This document shows positions 11,506 to 25,335 of a DNA stretch of 64,000 bases, piece after piece (within the stretch, counting starts at the first letter, position 1; each line of letters begins with the position of its first letter). The stretch comes from Cranoglanis bouderius. Lineage: Eukaryota; Chordata; Actinopteri; Siluriformes; Cranoglanididae. Position numbers and translations under genes: made by a program. The notes beneath the pieces are model-generated. The model was not told where the DNA came from, ran no database searches, and saw nothing but the letters and a program-made list of their open reading frames with translations. The stretch covers positions 18,514,069 to 18,578,068 of the forward strand of contig CM042552.1 in NCBI GenBank assembly GCA_023630585.1. Reading direction: 5' to 3'.

Positions 11506-12345
11506 TTTGCAGGCTAGTCCCTAGTCCCTAGTCCCCTTTTACTACACACTTTCCAAGTCTCTTTTTCTAGTGTCCTTCTTTCACTTGTTTTTAGTTTCCT
11601 TTATTGTCTAGTCATTTTATTTCCTAGTTTCCTTGTTTCCTATAGGTATCGTTTCCTAGTATCCACATTTTCTAGTCTTCTTGTATCCTTGTTGCGTAGC
11701 CCCCTTGTTTTGTAGTACACTTGTTTTTAGTGTCCTTGTTTCCTGGTCTCCTCATTTTGCAATGTGTGCGTTCCATGTTCTTGCTCCTTGTTTCCTAGTC
11801 TACTTGTTTTATTTGTGTCCTTGTTTCCGAGTCATGCTCATGTTTCTAGCTTTTGTCCCTGTGTTACCTAGTCCCCGTGTTTTCTAGTCCCTTGTTTCTT
11901 AGTCCCCTTGTTTCCCATTGCCCATGTTCCTAATTGTTGTCCCTACTTTACATAGCCCCAGTGGTTTCTAGTTCCCTTGTTTCTCACACTCATTGTTTCC
12001 CAGTGCCCATGTTTCTAGCTTGTGTCCCATTTTTTTTTTTTTTACTTGTCTCCTTGTTTTATAGTCTTCATGTTTCTTAGTCTCCTCAGTTCCCAGTTTT
12101 CATGTTTCTAGTTTTTGTCCTCATGCTTCCTTGCCCCCTTGTTTTCTAGTCCACTTGTTTATTAGACTCCTTGTTGCCCAATGCCCATGTTTCTAGCTTT
12201 TGTCCTCATGCTTCTTTGTTCCCTTATTTTCTACTCCCTTGTTTCTTACACTCTTTGTTTCCCAGTACCCATGTTTCTAGCTTTTTCCTCATGCTTTCTA
12301 GTCACCTTGTATTCTAGCCCCCTTGGTTCTTATTCTCCTTGATTC
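11506..12345. repeat. CTAGTCCCCTTGTTTC degenerate minisatellite, left part
   Basis: Diverged units of roughly 15-16 bp (cctagtccccttgtttc and variants such as ccttgtttctagctttt). The same array resumes at 14153 after an LTR insertion, so this is one original array of about 1.3 kb. Confidence 0.85.
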
Positions 12346-14152
12346 TGTAGCGAAAATTATACAAAAAGGGGCATTATTATGCATTATTCTTTTCCACGAG
12401 AATAATGTAATGGATCAACTTTAAACATGAAACGAAACAGAAGCGCACGCTTGGATTCAACGCACCTTTTTAAAGGAGGCGAGTTTTAAAGCGTGCCCGC
12501 GTTATCTACAGGAATGTGTAGTAACTCGGATGAATCTGCAACGTTTAAAATAATATTCTCCACCAGTTACGATTTACGTAACAAATTAAAAGATGTGTAA
12601 CACGTTTAAATGTATTCTCCAATTTATGTAAGGAATTAGCTCGGCTGGCGTGAAATATATCTATATATCTAATCAACGCGTGTTGTGACCAGTTATAAAT
12701 ATACATCAGCCATGAAAGGGAATTTATATAGGTGCACATATACATATAGATAATTAACTACAACGGATTATAATTAATTATGACTATGTATGTGGCCTGG
12801 ATCAGCTTTATGAACTCTAAAGAGCGAGTTTATCCTTCTGGCCAGGAAGAATTTACTCACGGAGTTTGTTATTAAAGATAGAGCCGGTAATCGAGATCGG
12901 AGCGTTTAAGGGACTCATCCCGTCAACAAAACAGAGAAAATCAAGCGTGGGATAATAGATTTTAATAGCTATATGTGACTATGGATACACACGACTAACT
13001 CTAAGCAAAACATACATATATACACATCTATATACAGGGAGAGAAAAGGGATAGAGAGAAAGTAATGAAAGAAAGGGGAGCAGACAAAAACACAACTAAT
13101 TAGCCTTTTTCAGAACCAGCACGAACTTAATTCTCCTGTAACACAGGGGTACAATCTTAACGCAGATATAGATCATTAACTATACTTGCATAGCCTCAAG
13201 GTTGAGAGTTTGCATGAGGTCGTGTAGAGTTCGCTGGTTCGTTGTTGTTTGAAAAGGCGTGAGCCCGGAGGTAGTTGCATCTTGTGTCCGGAGAGAGAGA
13301 GATCCTGGCTTCCTCTTCCCGGGGCACGTGGCCCCGGGGGAGAGAAACCGGAAGAAGTGAAGTTGAGAAGTGAAGTCAAAATCTGAAGTCTAACTCTCAA
13401 ATCCGAAGAAGAAGTGAGCGTGGTGTTGTTTTAAAAACAACACCAACGCACACGCCTCTTTGGGCTATGGGCCAATCAGGAAGTTGGGTTTGCATGTCCG
13501 GATGACTCTCTTTGTCTGGTCTCGGACCCTAATTTAAATGTCCAGGGAGGAGCTGGCTTATACCGTGTTATAAATGAAATTAAGTGAAAACATGAAATGA
13601 TGTATCCCATTGCAATGTGATATGCATAATCAATCCGGGTATCTCGAGACGATTAACTACATACCAAATTCGATGGATTTGTGAAGAATATTACAAATAA
13701 AACCTGGTTACAGACATTTAAAATGATATGCTAGATTAAAACTATTTAAAGTCATTAAGGTTAGTTAAACACACAATATATGTAAACAAAATAACATCAC
13801 ACTATTTAGACATGGAATAATTACATGTTACATTGAAGAGAGAGGGGTTTCTCCATTGTGTGTGTAAGGTAAGCGTGGGTGTGTGTGTGTGTGTGTGTGT
13901 GTGTCGTAAAGTAAGTGTGTGTGCGTGTGTGTGTGTGTGTGTGTTGGATCCCTGCTGACGAACTAATCATGAAGTTTCCCAGAAGTTCAGTCATCAAAGG
14001 TTTCTTTTATTGCAGGGGTAAGTCCTGTGTGGGTCCCAGAGAGACTTTTTGCATTCCAAAGGGGCATCTGGCCGCAGGAGGCCTCTCGGGGTTACTCTAT
14101 GTTTAGTTTGGGTTAATGTAGAAATCAGTTTGAGAATAGATCATACGCTACA
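12346..14152 (-). mobile_element. Solo LTR, copy 1 (family shared with 15734 and 31413)
   Basis: Ends are TGTAGCG and CGCTACA (TG...CA), and the 4-bp duplication ATTC flanks it exactly (12342-12345 and 14153-14156). Read on the minus strand it matches the other two LTRs over nearly the whole length. Its first ~250 bp are a different version with extra sequence, so it may be a sub-family. It carries the internal (CA/GT)n tract (13880-13941) and the GC hairpin with CACGTG at 13318-13338. No gag, pol or env sequence is present. A 4-bp duplication suits gypsy-type elements or class I endogenous retroviruses; the class is inference. Confidence 0.85.
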
Positions 14153-14590
14153 ATTCTCAGCACTCGAGTGTCTAGATTTTGTCCACATGTTTCCTAGTCA
14201 CCAAGTTTTCTAGTCACCTTGTATTCTAATCCCCTTGTTTCTTAATCCCCTTGATTCCCAGAGCTCGAATGTCTAGATTTTGTCCTCATGTTTCCTAGTC
14301 ACCAAGTTTTCTAGTCACCTTGCATTCTAATCTCCTTGTATTCTAGTCCCTTTGGTCCTTAGTCTCCTTGATTCTCAGTGCTCGAGTGTCTAGATTTTGT
14401 CCTCATGTTTCCTAGTCACACAGCTTTCTAGTCTCTTTATTTCTTTGTCTCCTTGTTTCTTTGTGCCCATGTTTCTAGCGTTTGTCTTCATGCTTTCTAG
14501 TCAGCATGTTTCCTATTCAACCTGTTTTAAAGTCCCCATGTTACTTAGTCTCCTTGTTCCCTGGCCTCTTTGATTCTCAGCCCTCTTTCT
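14153..14590. repeat. Degenerate minisatellite, right part
   Basis: This continues the array interrupted by the LTR. It adds a longer unit with ctcgagtgtctagattttgt recurring near 14165, 14265 and 14382. Confidence 0.82.
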
Positions 14591-15733
14591 TCGTCACCAC
14601 TTTACTAATATAAAGCGAGTGAACGCTGTACGTAGTAACAGGTTGCGGAGTGAAGCTATGAGTCAGCGCTAACTCTAACGCTACCAACTCTGCGCTGCTG
14701 GAAAAAAAAAACAAAAAAACAGAAAGCATTTTAACCAAGGGTTTTTAAGTGGTATTAGATTTCTGTGTACGTTTGAGGTGGATGAGGCCACAGAGTGCAC
14801 TACCCTACATCGCATCCATGTTAAACACTCTGGAGACGATTTCACTTGATACACGATCTGCTGTTAATGGGGGAGGGTAACGCAATGTACGGAGTAACGC
14901 AATAGTGTTACACACAAAACCAAGTACTCGTTTTTATACAGCTGACCTTAATAATAATAATAATAATAAAAACAAAAGTAATCAAATAAAAAATCTAATG
15001 CTTTCTTCCTTTCCTTTCTTCCTAAAATTATTATTAATTCATTAATTTATTTAATATAATTTTTGAATTTTCACTTATTTGTAATAAACTTTATAAATAG
15101 ATCAGCGTAAAGACAACGACAAAGCAAAGGAAATCTTGGTCATGGACTGTTGCCATAGTAACTTGCCAGACTAACTGAAAGCAAAAGGGAGCACAAGTGC
15201 TAATTGAATTCTGTCTGACGAGAACGTATTTGGGATGGAGCCAGATGTTGTCTAGAGATCATAATATGAACTGAAGCTCTTACATTTAGCGTTTAGCTTT
15301 AGCCATAGCCAGTTGTCGCTAACTAGCTAAGTTGGCTGACAAAACTCAGAATGGATGTCCATATTGTGTATATACAGTAGAGTACGCTCGATGATGCTGC
15401 CGAATAAACCCGCTTCCTGTTCTGACATACTGTTTAATACAGTATTAAATGATTTGGAACATTTAATACTAAAACATTTTGTTTGACCTAAACCAATATT
15501 TTGAGAAGCAGTATATTAACCCAAAGTGAAAAGCAAGATTTGTAAAATAAATCAAGTTAAAATGAAAGCAAGTTAAATTGTTAAACATGATTTCATCACA
15601 GTGGATTATAAGCATCGTAATTTCCCTTAAAGGGAAAAGACCTTTTTCAGAAATGTAACACATGAATAAATACACAGGAGAATTTAACTGACTAAGTGAC
15701 TGACTCCGATGAAATATTTATTTTAATAAATAG
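14591..15733. other. Unique AT-rich DNA, no gene seen
   Basis: Contains a short (AAT)n at 14948-14968 and an A-rich run at 14701-14720. Small open frames lack domains and splice context. Confidence 0.35.
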
Positions 15734-15880
15734 TGTAACGTCTGACGGTATCAAACTGATTTCTGAATCAACCTGGGCTTAGCACAGAAGTAAATCCCTA
15801 TCTGTTTAATGACCACTCTAACCTCTTGACCAGATACCTTTGGAATGCTAATGACCAAACTCCCCCCCCCCCCCCTTTGG

Positions 15881-15940
<60 letters not shown>

Positions 15941-17463
15941 GGAGAAATCTCTCTCTTTTCAATGTAATGTGTAATTATATGTAATTATTCGATGCCTAAA
16001 TAGTGTGACGTTATCTTGTTTACATATATTGTGTGTTCATGTAACCTAACCTTAATGATGTTAGATAGTTTTAACTTAGGATATCATTTTAAATGTCTGT
16101 AACCAGGTTTTATTTGTAATATTCTTTACAAGTCCATCGAATTTGGTATGTAGTTAATCGTCTCGAGATACCCTGATTGATTATGCATATCATATTGCAA
16201 TGGGATACATTATTTCATGCTTTCTTGTAATTTCATATATAATACGGTATAAACCGGCTCCTCCCTGGACATTTAAATTAGGGTCCGAGACCAGACAAAG
16301 AGAGTTCACCCGGACATGCAAATCCAACTTCCTGATTGGCCCATAGCCCAAAGAGGCGTGTGTGTTGGTGTTGTCTTTAAAACAACACCACGCTCTTCAA
16401 AGTCTCAGTCTTCTCTTCGTCACTCTTCAACTTCACTTCTACACTTTTCCGGGTTTCTCTCTCCCCCGGGGCCACGTGCCCCGGGAAGAGGAAGCCAGGA
16501 TCTCTCTCTCTCCCGGACAAAGGATGCAACCGCTTCACGCCATGCCTTTTTGCAAATGGCGCAACGTACCAGCGAACTCTACACGACCTCGCGCGAACTT
16601 TCATACCGAAGCCATGCAAGTATAGTTAATGAACCTATATCTGCGTTTAAGATTGTACCCGTTTACAGGAGATTCAAGTTCATTGCTGGTTTTTGAAAAA
16701 GGCTAATTAGTTGTGTTTTTGTCTGCTTCTCTTTTACTTCATTACTTTCTCTCTATCCCTTTTCTTTCCTTGTATATAGATGTACATTATGTATGTTCTG
16801 CTTAGAGTTAGTCGTGTGTATCCATAGTTACATCTAGTTATTAAAATCTATTATCACCACGCTTGATTTGTCTCTGTTTTGTCACCTGATGAGTCAATTA
16901 AACGCTGCATAAGATCTCGATTCCCCGCTCTAATCTTTAATAACAAACTTCGTGGGTTAATTCTTCCTGGCCAGAAGGATAAACTCCCTCTTTAGAGTTC
17001 ATAAATCTAAACTAGACTACAGTTTACAGACCACATACATAGTCATAATTAATTATAATCCATTGTAGTTAATTATCTATATGTATATGTGCACATACAT
17101 GAATTCCTTTTCATGGCTGATGTATATTTATAACTGTGTACAACACGCGTTGATTAGATATATAGATATATTTCACGCCATTCGAGCTAATTCCTTATAT
17201 AAATTGGAGAATACATTTAAACGTGTTAAACATCTTTTAATTCGTTACATAAATTGTAACTGGTGGAGAATATTTTTAAACGTTGCAGATTCATCCGAGT
17301 TACTACACATTCTGGTAGATAACGGGGGCACGCTTTAAAACTCGTCTCCTTTAAAAAGGTGCTTTGAATCCAAGCGCTTCTGTTTCGTTTTTCATGTTTA
17401 AAGTTGATCCATTTCATTATTCTGGTGGAAAAGAATAATGCTAGTAATGATTGATTCGTTACA
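15734..17463 (+). mobile_element. Solo LTR, copy 2
   Basis: Begins TGTAACG and ends CGTTACA, with the 4-bp duplication ATAG on both sides (15730-15733, 17464-17467). At 1730 bp it is long for an LTR. It holds a C-run and a (CA)n tract (15884-15938), a TATAAA near 16248, an inverted CCAAT (gattggccca, near 16335), a GC hairpin with CACGTG (16465-16485), and an ATTAAA near 16840 that could act as a polyadenylation signal. No internal coding region or second LTR is present, so it was probably left by LTR-LTR recombination. Short open frames (16316-16696, 17081-17338) have homologues in the other copies, but this follows from sequence identity and no known domain is seen. Confidence 0.88.
16465..16485. 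promoter_or_regulatory. GC hairpin with CACGTG E-box inside the LTR
   Basis: CCCGGGG and CCCCGGG arms enclose CACGTG. The same structure occurs in the other LTR copies at 13318-13338 (inverted) and 32154-32174. CACGTG is the core site of bHLH factors such as MYC/MAX, USF and TFE3. Use as an enhancer is inference. Confidence 0.45.
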
Positions 17464-17467
17464 ATAG

Positions 17468-17755
17468 CTTTTTGCTATTGCAGGGCTTTAGCTAAACGCT
17501 AAATCACTCTGACCCGATTAGCATAAAGCCTGATAGCAGGAAGTGGAGTTTGTGGCCAGTGAAGTGGGCACAGGTGGATAATGGACGTCAGGACAGGGAG
17601 TAATGGACAGATAAAGATCCTAAAACATTAAAATGATAAAGCTGTGGCTTCCTGATGAACCGCTAATTCATTGTGGTTAGCATTACTGCTAGCATTTAGC
17701 ATCAGAGCTGTACAGCAGCCAAACCTCTGCTTTACCCTTTCCAGTAAGGCAGATC
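17468..17755. other. Unique DNA, no gene seen
   Basis: A short complex stretch with TAGC-rich words. No exon signals are recognised. Confidence 0.3.
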
Positions 17756-19100
17756 TGTCTCACTGCATGCTGTCTGTCTCACTAGATGCTGTCTCTCTAC
17801 ACTGTCTTACTACATGCTGCCTATCTCACAGCCTGTCTCACTACACACTGTCTTACTACATGCTGCCTATCTCACAGCCTGTCTCACTGCACGCTGTCTG
17901 TCTCACTAGATGCTGTCTCACTACACTATCTTACTACATGCTGCCTATCTCACAGCCTGTCTCACTGCACGCTGTCTGTCTCACTAGATGCTGTCTCACT
18001 ACACTATCTTACTACATGCTGCCTATCTCACAGCCTGTCTCACTGCATGCTGTCCTACTGCACGCTGCCTGTCTCACCTCACGCTGTCCTAGTCCATGAT
18101 GCCTGTCTTACTACCTGCTGTCTAACACTGAGTGAACGAAGTCTCACTGATCACCACCTGTCTCACTATATGCTGTCTCACTGTATGCTGCCTGTCTCAC
18201 TATCTGCGTTCTTACTGCATGTCTTACTGCATGCTGCCTGTCTCAATTAACACTGAGTGGACACGGACTCCCTCAGTGAACACCACCTGTCTCACCACAC
18301 GCTGTCCTAGTCCATGCTGCCTGTTGCACTACCTGCTCTCTTACTACCTGTCTCATTACATGCTGTCTCACTGCACAGATTTACTGCGTGCTGCCTGTCT
18401 CACTGTGCGCTGTTTTACTGCACACTGTCTTATTATACAATGTCTCACCACAAGCTGTCTTACTGTACACTGCTTATCTCACTACCTGCTGTCTTACTGC
18501 CTATCCTAGTGCAGGCTGCTTACCTCACCACACCCTGTCCTACTGCACGCTGACTGTCTCACCACACATTGTACGACACCATGCGGCCTCTCTCACTGAA
18601 CATTGACTGACTTACTGAACAAAGATAGTCTTACTGAACACCAGCTGTCTCACTACATACTGGCCTACTCCCTGTCTTCCTGCCTGTTTCACTAGATATT
18701 GCATACTACCTGTCTGGCTAGAAATGCCTGTCTTGCTGGATGCTGTTTATTCTTGGTGAATACGTCCAGATTTGCTGCATGTTTCCTTGCTAAACGGTTT
18801 TGGTCTCACTTAATGTTTTTGTCTCACCACCACACTGCCGCTCTCACTGAGCCCCATCCGTGACTGCATGCTGTCTGTCTGTGACTGCACGCTGTCTGAC
18901 GAACACCACCTCACTCACTTAATATTGCCTGTCTTGCTGCATTATATCTGTCTTCCTGAAGACTGCTTGTCTCACTGACTGCTTTTTGTCTCACTGAAAG
19001 CTGCCTTTCTCACCTGTCACTGTGAAATCTGCCCTTTTACCTGCTAAACAACGCTTTTCTTACTCAACACCGCCTGTCTCGCTGAACGCCGGCCTGTCTC
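17756..19100. repeat. CTGTCTCACTACATG degenerate minisatellite
   Basis: A base unit of 10-12 bp (tgtctcactg, catgctgtct) is organised near 17820-18060 into a clear higher order of about 85 bp containing actacatgctgcctatctc and cagcctgtctcactgcac. Units diverge to the right. Leu/Ser/Cys-rich frames across it are artefacts. Confidence 0.88.
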
Positions 19101-19410
19101 ACTGAACGGCGTGTTTAAGAAAAGCACGCACAACTGGGACGAATTCTCCCGACATTCTGAGTAGCATTTTATTTATTTTATTTTTACTCGCTTCAATTAT
19201 GCATGGAGGTCTGGGGGGAAATGTCGAGGAGAAGAGGAATATGATGGAGGGAGAGAAATTGAATGTAAACCCAAGGTTGCTCGGCCTCATGGGATATCGG
19301 AAGAACGAGCTCTCATAGTCGACGACAGATAACCATAATGTGCAAACACACTGGCCTGTTTTTACAGCTCTCTCTGGGTGTGGGTTTATGGAGCACATCC
19401 ATAATGTTTC

Positions 19411-19412
<2 letters not shown>
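19101..19412. other. Complex unique block, candidate conserved element
   Basis: A repeat-free 310 bp between two repeat fields, with mixed composition including cttcaattatgcatgg and gataaccataatgtgc. A 99-codon minus frame (19099-19398) has no recognisable domain. Confidence 0.3.

Positions 19413-19451
<39 letters not shown>
19413..19451. repeat. (GT)n microsatellite
   Basis: About 19 GT units. Confidence 0.95.
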
Positions 19452-19454
<3 letters not shown>

Positions 19455-19564
19455 GGGTGCAATCTATCCAAGTCGTTTGAAATGTCTAGTCAAAGCGACT
19501 GGTGTTATAGTCCTGAAGGCATTACTGTCTGTGCCACAGGGTGCCATCTATCTCCATGTGAGTA

Positions 19565-20970
<1,406 letters not shown>

Positions 20971-21800
20971 CCTATCTCTGGTTCTTCATAACTTCTATTA
21001 AGCAGAGATATGAATTGAGCACAGATCTTCTCACCCAGTGTTTTCTGATCCGTACTGCTGTTCAGTGATATCACAACCACTACCTGATTGAGGGAGAGGT
21101 GTGCACTACATTCTGCACAGCTTCAATAAATGCATTTTTTTTTCAATTTTCTCCAGCGTCTGTCCATCAGAATCACCCCAGGAAGTGTAGAACATGATGG
21201 AGAAGTGTAAAGCATATAGGTATAATGTACTGACATTGTGCACTTGAATTATTTTATGCCTTCAAGCACTTTCATAATGCCCCTATTGTTGGTGTGAGAC
21301 AGCGCTGCTGCTGTATGCTACAGAAGAGCGAACACTATGAGGCCACACTTGAGACTATAACTGGGAGCTTTAACTGAAAAACCACATACCACTTTGCAGA
21401 CATTAACTCTCATGTTGCATGCATTTCAATTTCTACTTACTATTGTTAATACCTAGCACCCGCTAACTATGGAAACTGATCAACATTTTAAACATTTTAA
21501 AAGTAGTTTACGCTAAAAATAATGTTGTTATATGAAGATAGCCGGGTTGGAAGTACAGAAACAACAAAAACATGTGAAAGAGGAGGAAAACATCAGAGAA
21601 GCCTGTACTATAAGCTCTTGGAGGAAGTATTAAGTCTGTTCATCACCAGAGGCTCAGTGGGAACAGCAGCTCATGAGAACTCAGCCTTGAACTGATGAGA
21701 GGAAGATCAAAAAGTGAACTACATCTACAGCTTTTCAATCAGGAGATGTTTTTATTAAAAAAAATAATAATAAAATAAAAAATCACCCACAGCTGAGGCT
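20971..21800. other. Unique DNA between two TCCA arrays
   Basis: No gene or known repeat recognised. It splits what may have been a single TCCA array, but no target duplication was found to show that it was inserted. Confidence 0.35.
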
Positions 21801-22835
21801 TTAACTGTTATAATGATAACAGTAATACTTTATCCTTCCAATTCATCCAGCCAGCATTCACCCATCTGTCTGTTCATCCATTCAACCCGATACCCATTTA
21901 GTCATCCACCTGTTCATCTGTTTATCACTCTATCCAATCATATTGCATCTGTTCATCCACCCATCCTTCTACCCATCTATCCATCTACCTATTCATCCTT
22001 TCATTTGTCCATCTGCCTGTTAATCCATTCAACTTAGTAGCTATAATTATATACATTATTTGCCTGCTCATTCAACCATTCATCCTCCCATCCACCTGCC
22101 CATCCATCCAACCATCTATCTGCCCACTCATCCATAGCTATTCATCTGCCCATCCATTTATCCATCCATCCATCCACTCAACTGCCAACCCATCCATCCA
22201 TCTATCCATCCACTGCCCAGACAACCATCCATCGGTCTATATGCAAACTAATAGTCTGCCCATCATTGAATGATCCATCCATCCATCCATCCATCCATCC
22301 ATATAACTCTCAATCTGGCCATCAATCTACCAATCCATTCCATCCATCCATCCCTTTGCCTGATTATCTATCCATCTTTCCTTTCACCAATCCATCCATC
22401 TATCCATTCCTTTGCCTGCTTATCTATCCATCTTTCTTTTCACCAATCCATCCATCCACCCACTCATCCATAACTATTCATCTGCCCATCCATTTATCCA
22501 TCCATCCACACAACTGCCTACCCATCCATCCATCCATAAACCCAATATTCATCTGCCTAACTGATTCATTGAATGATCCAGTCCACCCATCCATCTGCCT
22601 GCTTATCTATCTGTGTCTTTTCACCAGTCCATGCATCCATATATCTATTCATCTGCCCATCCATCCACCCAATCCACTGCTTATCAATGCATTTATTCAT
22701 CCATCCATCCGTTTGCCCATTCATCCATCAGTCCACTTCCTATAGATCCAATAACCTGCCCAACCGTACGTTCATTCATTCATCCATCCATGCATCCATC
22801 CATGTATCCACCATTCATCCATCCACTGAATGACT
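21801..22835. repeat. (TCCA)n degenerate array, second block
   Basis: Same tetramer as the block at 19565. A longer segment recurs: atctatccatctttc with ttttcaccaatccatccatc appears near 22365-22395 and again near 22425-22455, so part of the array was duplicated. Confidence 0.92.
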
Positions 22836-23735
22836 CTTTTAGGTGAGTCTCTAAATCAATGCATGAGCATGAACAAATCTAAAGTTTTGCAGGCAGATGT
22901 TAAGAGAGATTCCTTTGGGTCTCATTCACAAATCAGAACTGGTAATAAATCAGATGAATCAAAACCAGCAAAGTATGAAGGGAACTAAATTTCTAAGGAG
23001 AGTCAAACATATTTTAGAGACAAGCTGTTAATGTGTTCCACAGATTCACGTCATTAAAATGTGAGATCCTGCAGACAGTACAGAATGGCAGCTTAATTAA
23101 CTGCATTAACTTGTGATTATTTCTGGCTTCTAGTCTCGTTTTTGTTTCTGGGAGCTCACTGTAAGAGTACATGAGCATTGTGTAAGAATGGCATGATGGT
23201 GTTTGCTTTTCTGCAGGGCACCGCAGTAGCGCTGTCTCACTCCAACAATAGCTGTTATGTTATGAAAGTGCTAGAAGGCACAAAATAATCAGAGTGCATG
23301 ATGTCAGTACATTACACCCATATGGTTTACATTCCTCTGACAGCTTTACAAATAGCTTTAAATCTGAGATGGTGGAGGATGAAATCGGGGTTATTCTGGA
23401 GGTCAGGGATGGGGGAGATGCGTTACAGGAAGCTCAACCAGGCTACTGGATGGATGTGTGTTATGGAGGACCTGAGATTGCAATCTATGTCAAGCAGTTT
23501 TAAAATGTAGATAAAAACTGTAGTTCAGCTGAAATGAAAACTAAACTTTTTGTACCAATCTCTTAAGGTTTCTGTAATTCTACATCAAAATGCAATGACC
23601 TTTGCTCCTTTCTAAATGGGGAAAAGTAAAAACTATATTAACTAATATTGTGCAACACTGATTTTTTTTCTTAAAGCTGTAACAATAAATATCCATCAAT
23701 AGACTGTTGAGAATATTTTAACATCTAACAACCTA
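22836..23735. other. Unique DNA, no gene seen
   Basis: Complex sequence. Two overlapping short frames (23294-23510) lack domain character and a supported start. No RNA gene is seen. Confidence 0.35.
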
Positions 23736-25335
23736 CAGTATCTCACAAAAGTGAGTACACCCCTCACATTTTTGTACATATTTTATAATATCTTTTCATG
23801 GGACAACACTGAAGAAATGACACTTTGCTACAATGTAAAGTAGTGAGTGTACAGCTTGTATAACAGTGTAAATTTGCTGTCCCCTCAAAATAACTCAACA
23901 CACAGCCATTAATGTCTAAACCGCTGGCAACAAAAGTGAGTACACCCCTAAGTGAAAATGTCCAAATTGGTCCCAATTAGCCATTTTCCCTCCCCGATGT
24001 CAAGTGACTTGTTAGTGTTACAAGGTCTCAGGTATGAATGGGGATCAGGTGTATTAAGTTTGGTGTTATCGCTCTCACACTCTCTCATACTGGTCACTGG
24101 AAGTTCAACATGGCACCTCATGGCAAAGAACTCTCTGAGGATCTGAAAAAAAGAATTGTTGCTCTACATAAAGATGACCTAGGCTGCCAACACCCTGAAA
24201 CTGAGCTGCAGCACGGTGGCCAAGACCATACAGCGGTTTAACAGGACAGGTTTCACTCAGAAAAGGCCTCACCATGGTCGACCAAAGAAGTTGAGTGCAC
24301 ATGCTCAGCATCATATCCAGAGGTTAGCTTTGCAGTATGAGTGCTGCCAGCATTGCTGCAGTGGTTGAAGGGGTGGGGGGTCAGCCTGTCAGTGCTCAGA
24401 CCATACGCCGCACACTGCATCAAATTGTCTGCATGGCTGTCGTCCCAGAAGGAAGCCTCTTCTAAAGATGATGCACAAGAAAGCCCGCAAACAGTTTGCT
24501 GAAGACAAGCAGACTAAGGACATGGATTACTGGAACCATGTCTTGTGGTCTGATGAGACCAAGATAAACTTATTTGGTTCAGGTGGTGTCAAGCATGTGT
24601 AGCGGCAACCAGGTGAGGAGTACAAAGACAAGTGTGTCTTTCCTACAGTCAAGCATGGTGGTGGGAGTGTCATGGTCTGGAGCTGCATGAGTGCTGCCGG
24701 CACTGGGGAGTGTACTGTGACATGTACTGTGACATACTGAAGCAGAGCATGATCCCCTCCCTTCGGAAACTGGGCCGCAGGGCAGTATTCCAACATGATA
24801 ACGACCCCAAACACACCTCCAAGACGACCACTGCCTTGCTAAAGAATCTGAGGGTAAAGGTGTTGGACTGGCAAAGCATGTTTCCAGACCTAAACCCTAT
24901 TGAGCATCTGTGGGGTATCCTCAAACGGAAGGTGGAGGAGCGCAAGGTCTCTAACATCCACCAGCTCTGTGAAGTCGTCATGGAGGAGTGGAAGAGGGCT
25001 CCAGTGGCAACCTGTGAAGCTCTGATGAACTCCATGCCCAACAGGGTTAAGGCAGTGCTGGAAAATAATGGTGGCCACACAAAATATTGACACTTTGGGA
25101 CCAATTTGGACATTTTCAATTAGGGGTGTACTCACTTTTGTTGCCAGCGGTTTAGATATTAATGGCTGTGTGTTGAGTTATTTTGAGGGGACAGCAAATT
25201 TACACTGTTATACAAGCTGTACACTCACTACTTTACATTGTAGCAAAGTGTCATTTCTTCAGTGTTGTCCCATGAAAAGATATAATAAAATATTTACAAA
25301 AATGTGAGGGGTGTACTCACTTTTGTGAGATACTG
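23736..25335 (+). mobile_element. Tc1-like transposon, full length, dead
   Basis: Flanked by TA on both sides (23734-23735, 25336-25337). Its ends are CAGTATCTCACAAAAGTGAG and the reverse complement. The inverted repeats are long, about 240 bp (23736-23980 and 25090-25335), and each holds an inner gtgagtacacccctaa copy, which is the IR/DR arrangement. It carries a damaged transposase gene. The copy at 45760 is the same family. Confidence 0.95.
24110..25090 (+). pseudogene. Tc1 transposase pseudogene
   Basis: Tc1 transposases cut and paste the element through an N-terminal paired-type DNA-binding domain and a C-terminal DDE catalytic domain. The start (MAPHGKELSEDLKKRIVALH) is intact. Compared with the 46113 copy there is an 11-bp deletion after GGC at 24183, an 8-bp deletion near 24333 and a 1-bp deletion near 24430. 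There is also an in-frame TAG (24600-24602), and about 40 bp is lost near 24707, where tgtactgtgaca is duplicated. The catalytic signatures survive: WSDET (24542), HDNDPKHTS (24794) and DLNPIEHLWG (24890). The natural stop is 25088-25090. Confidence 0.93.
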
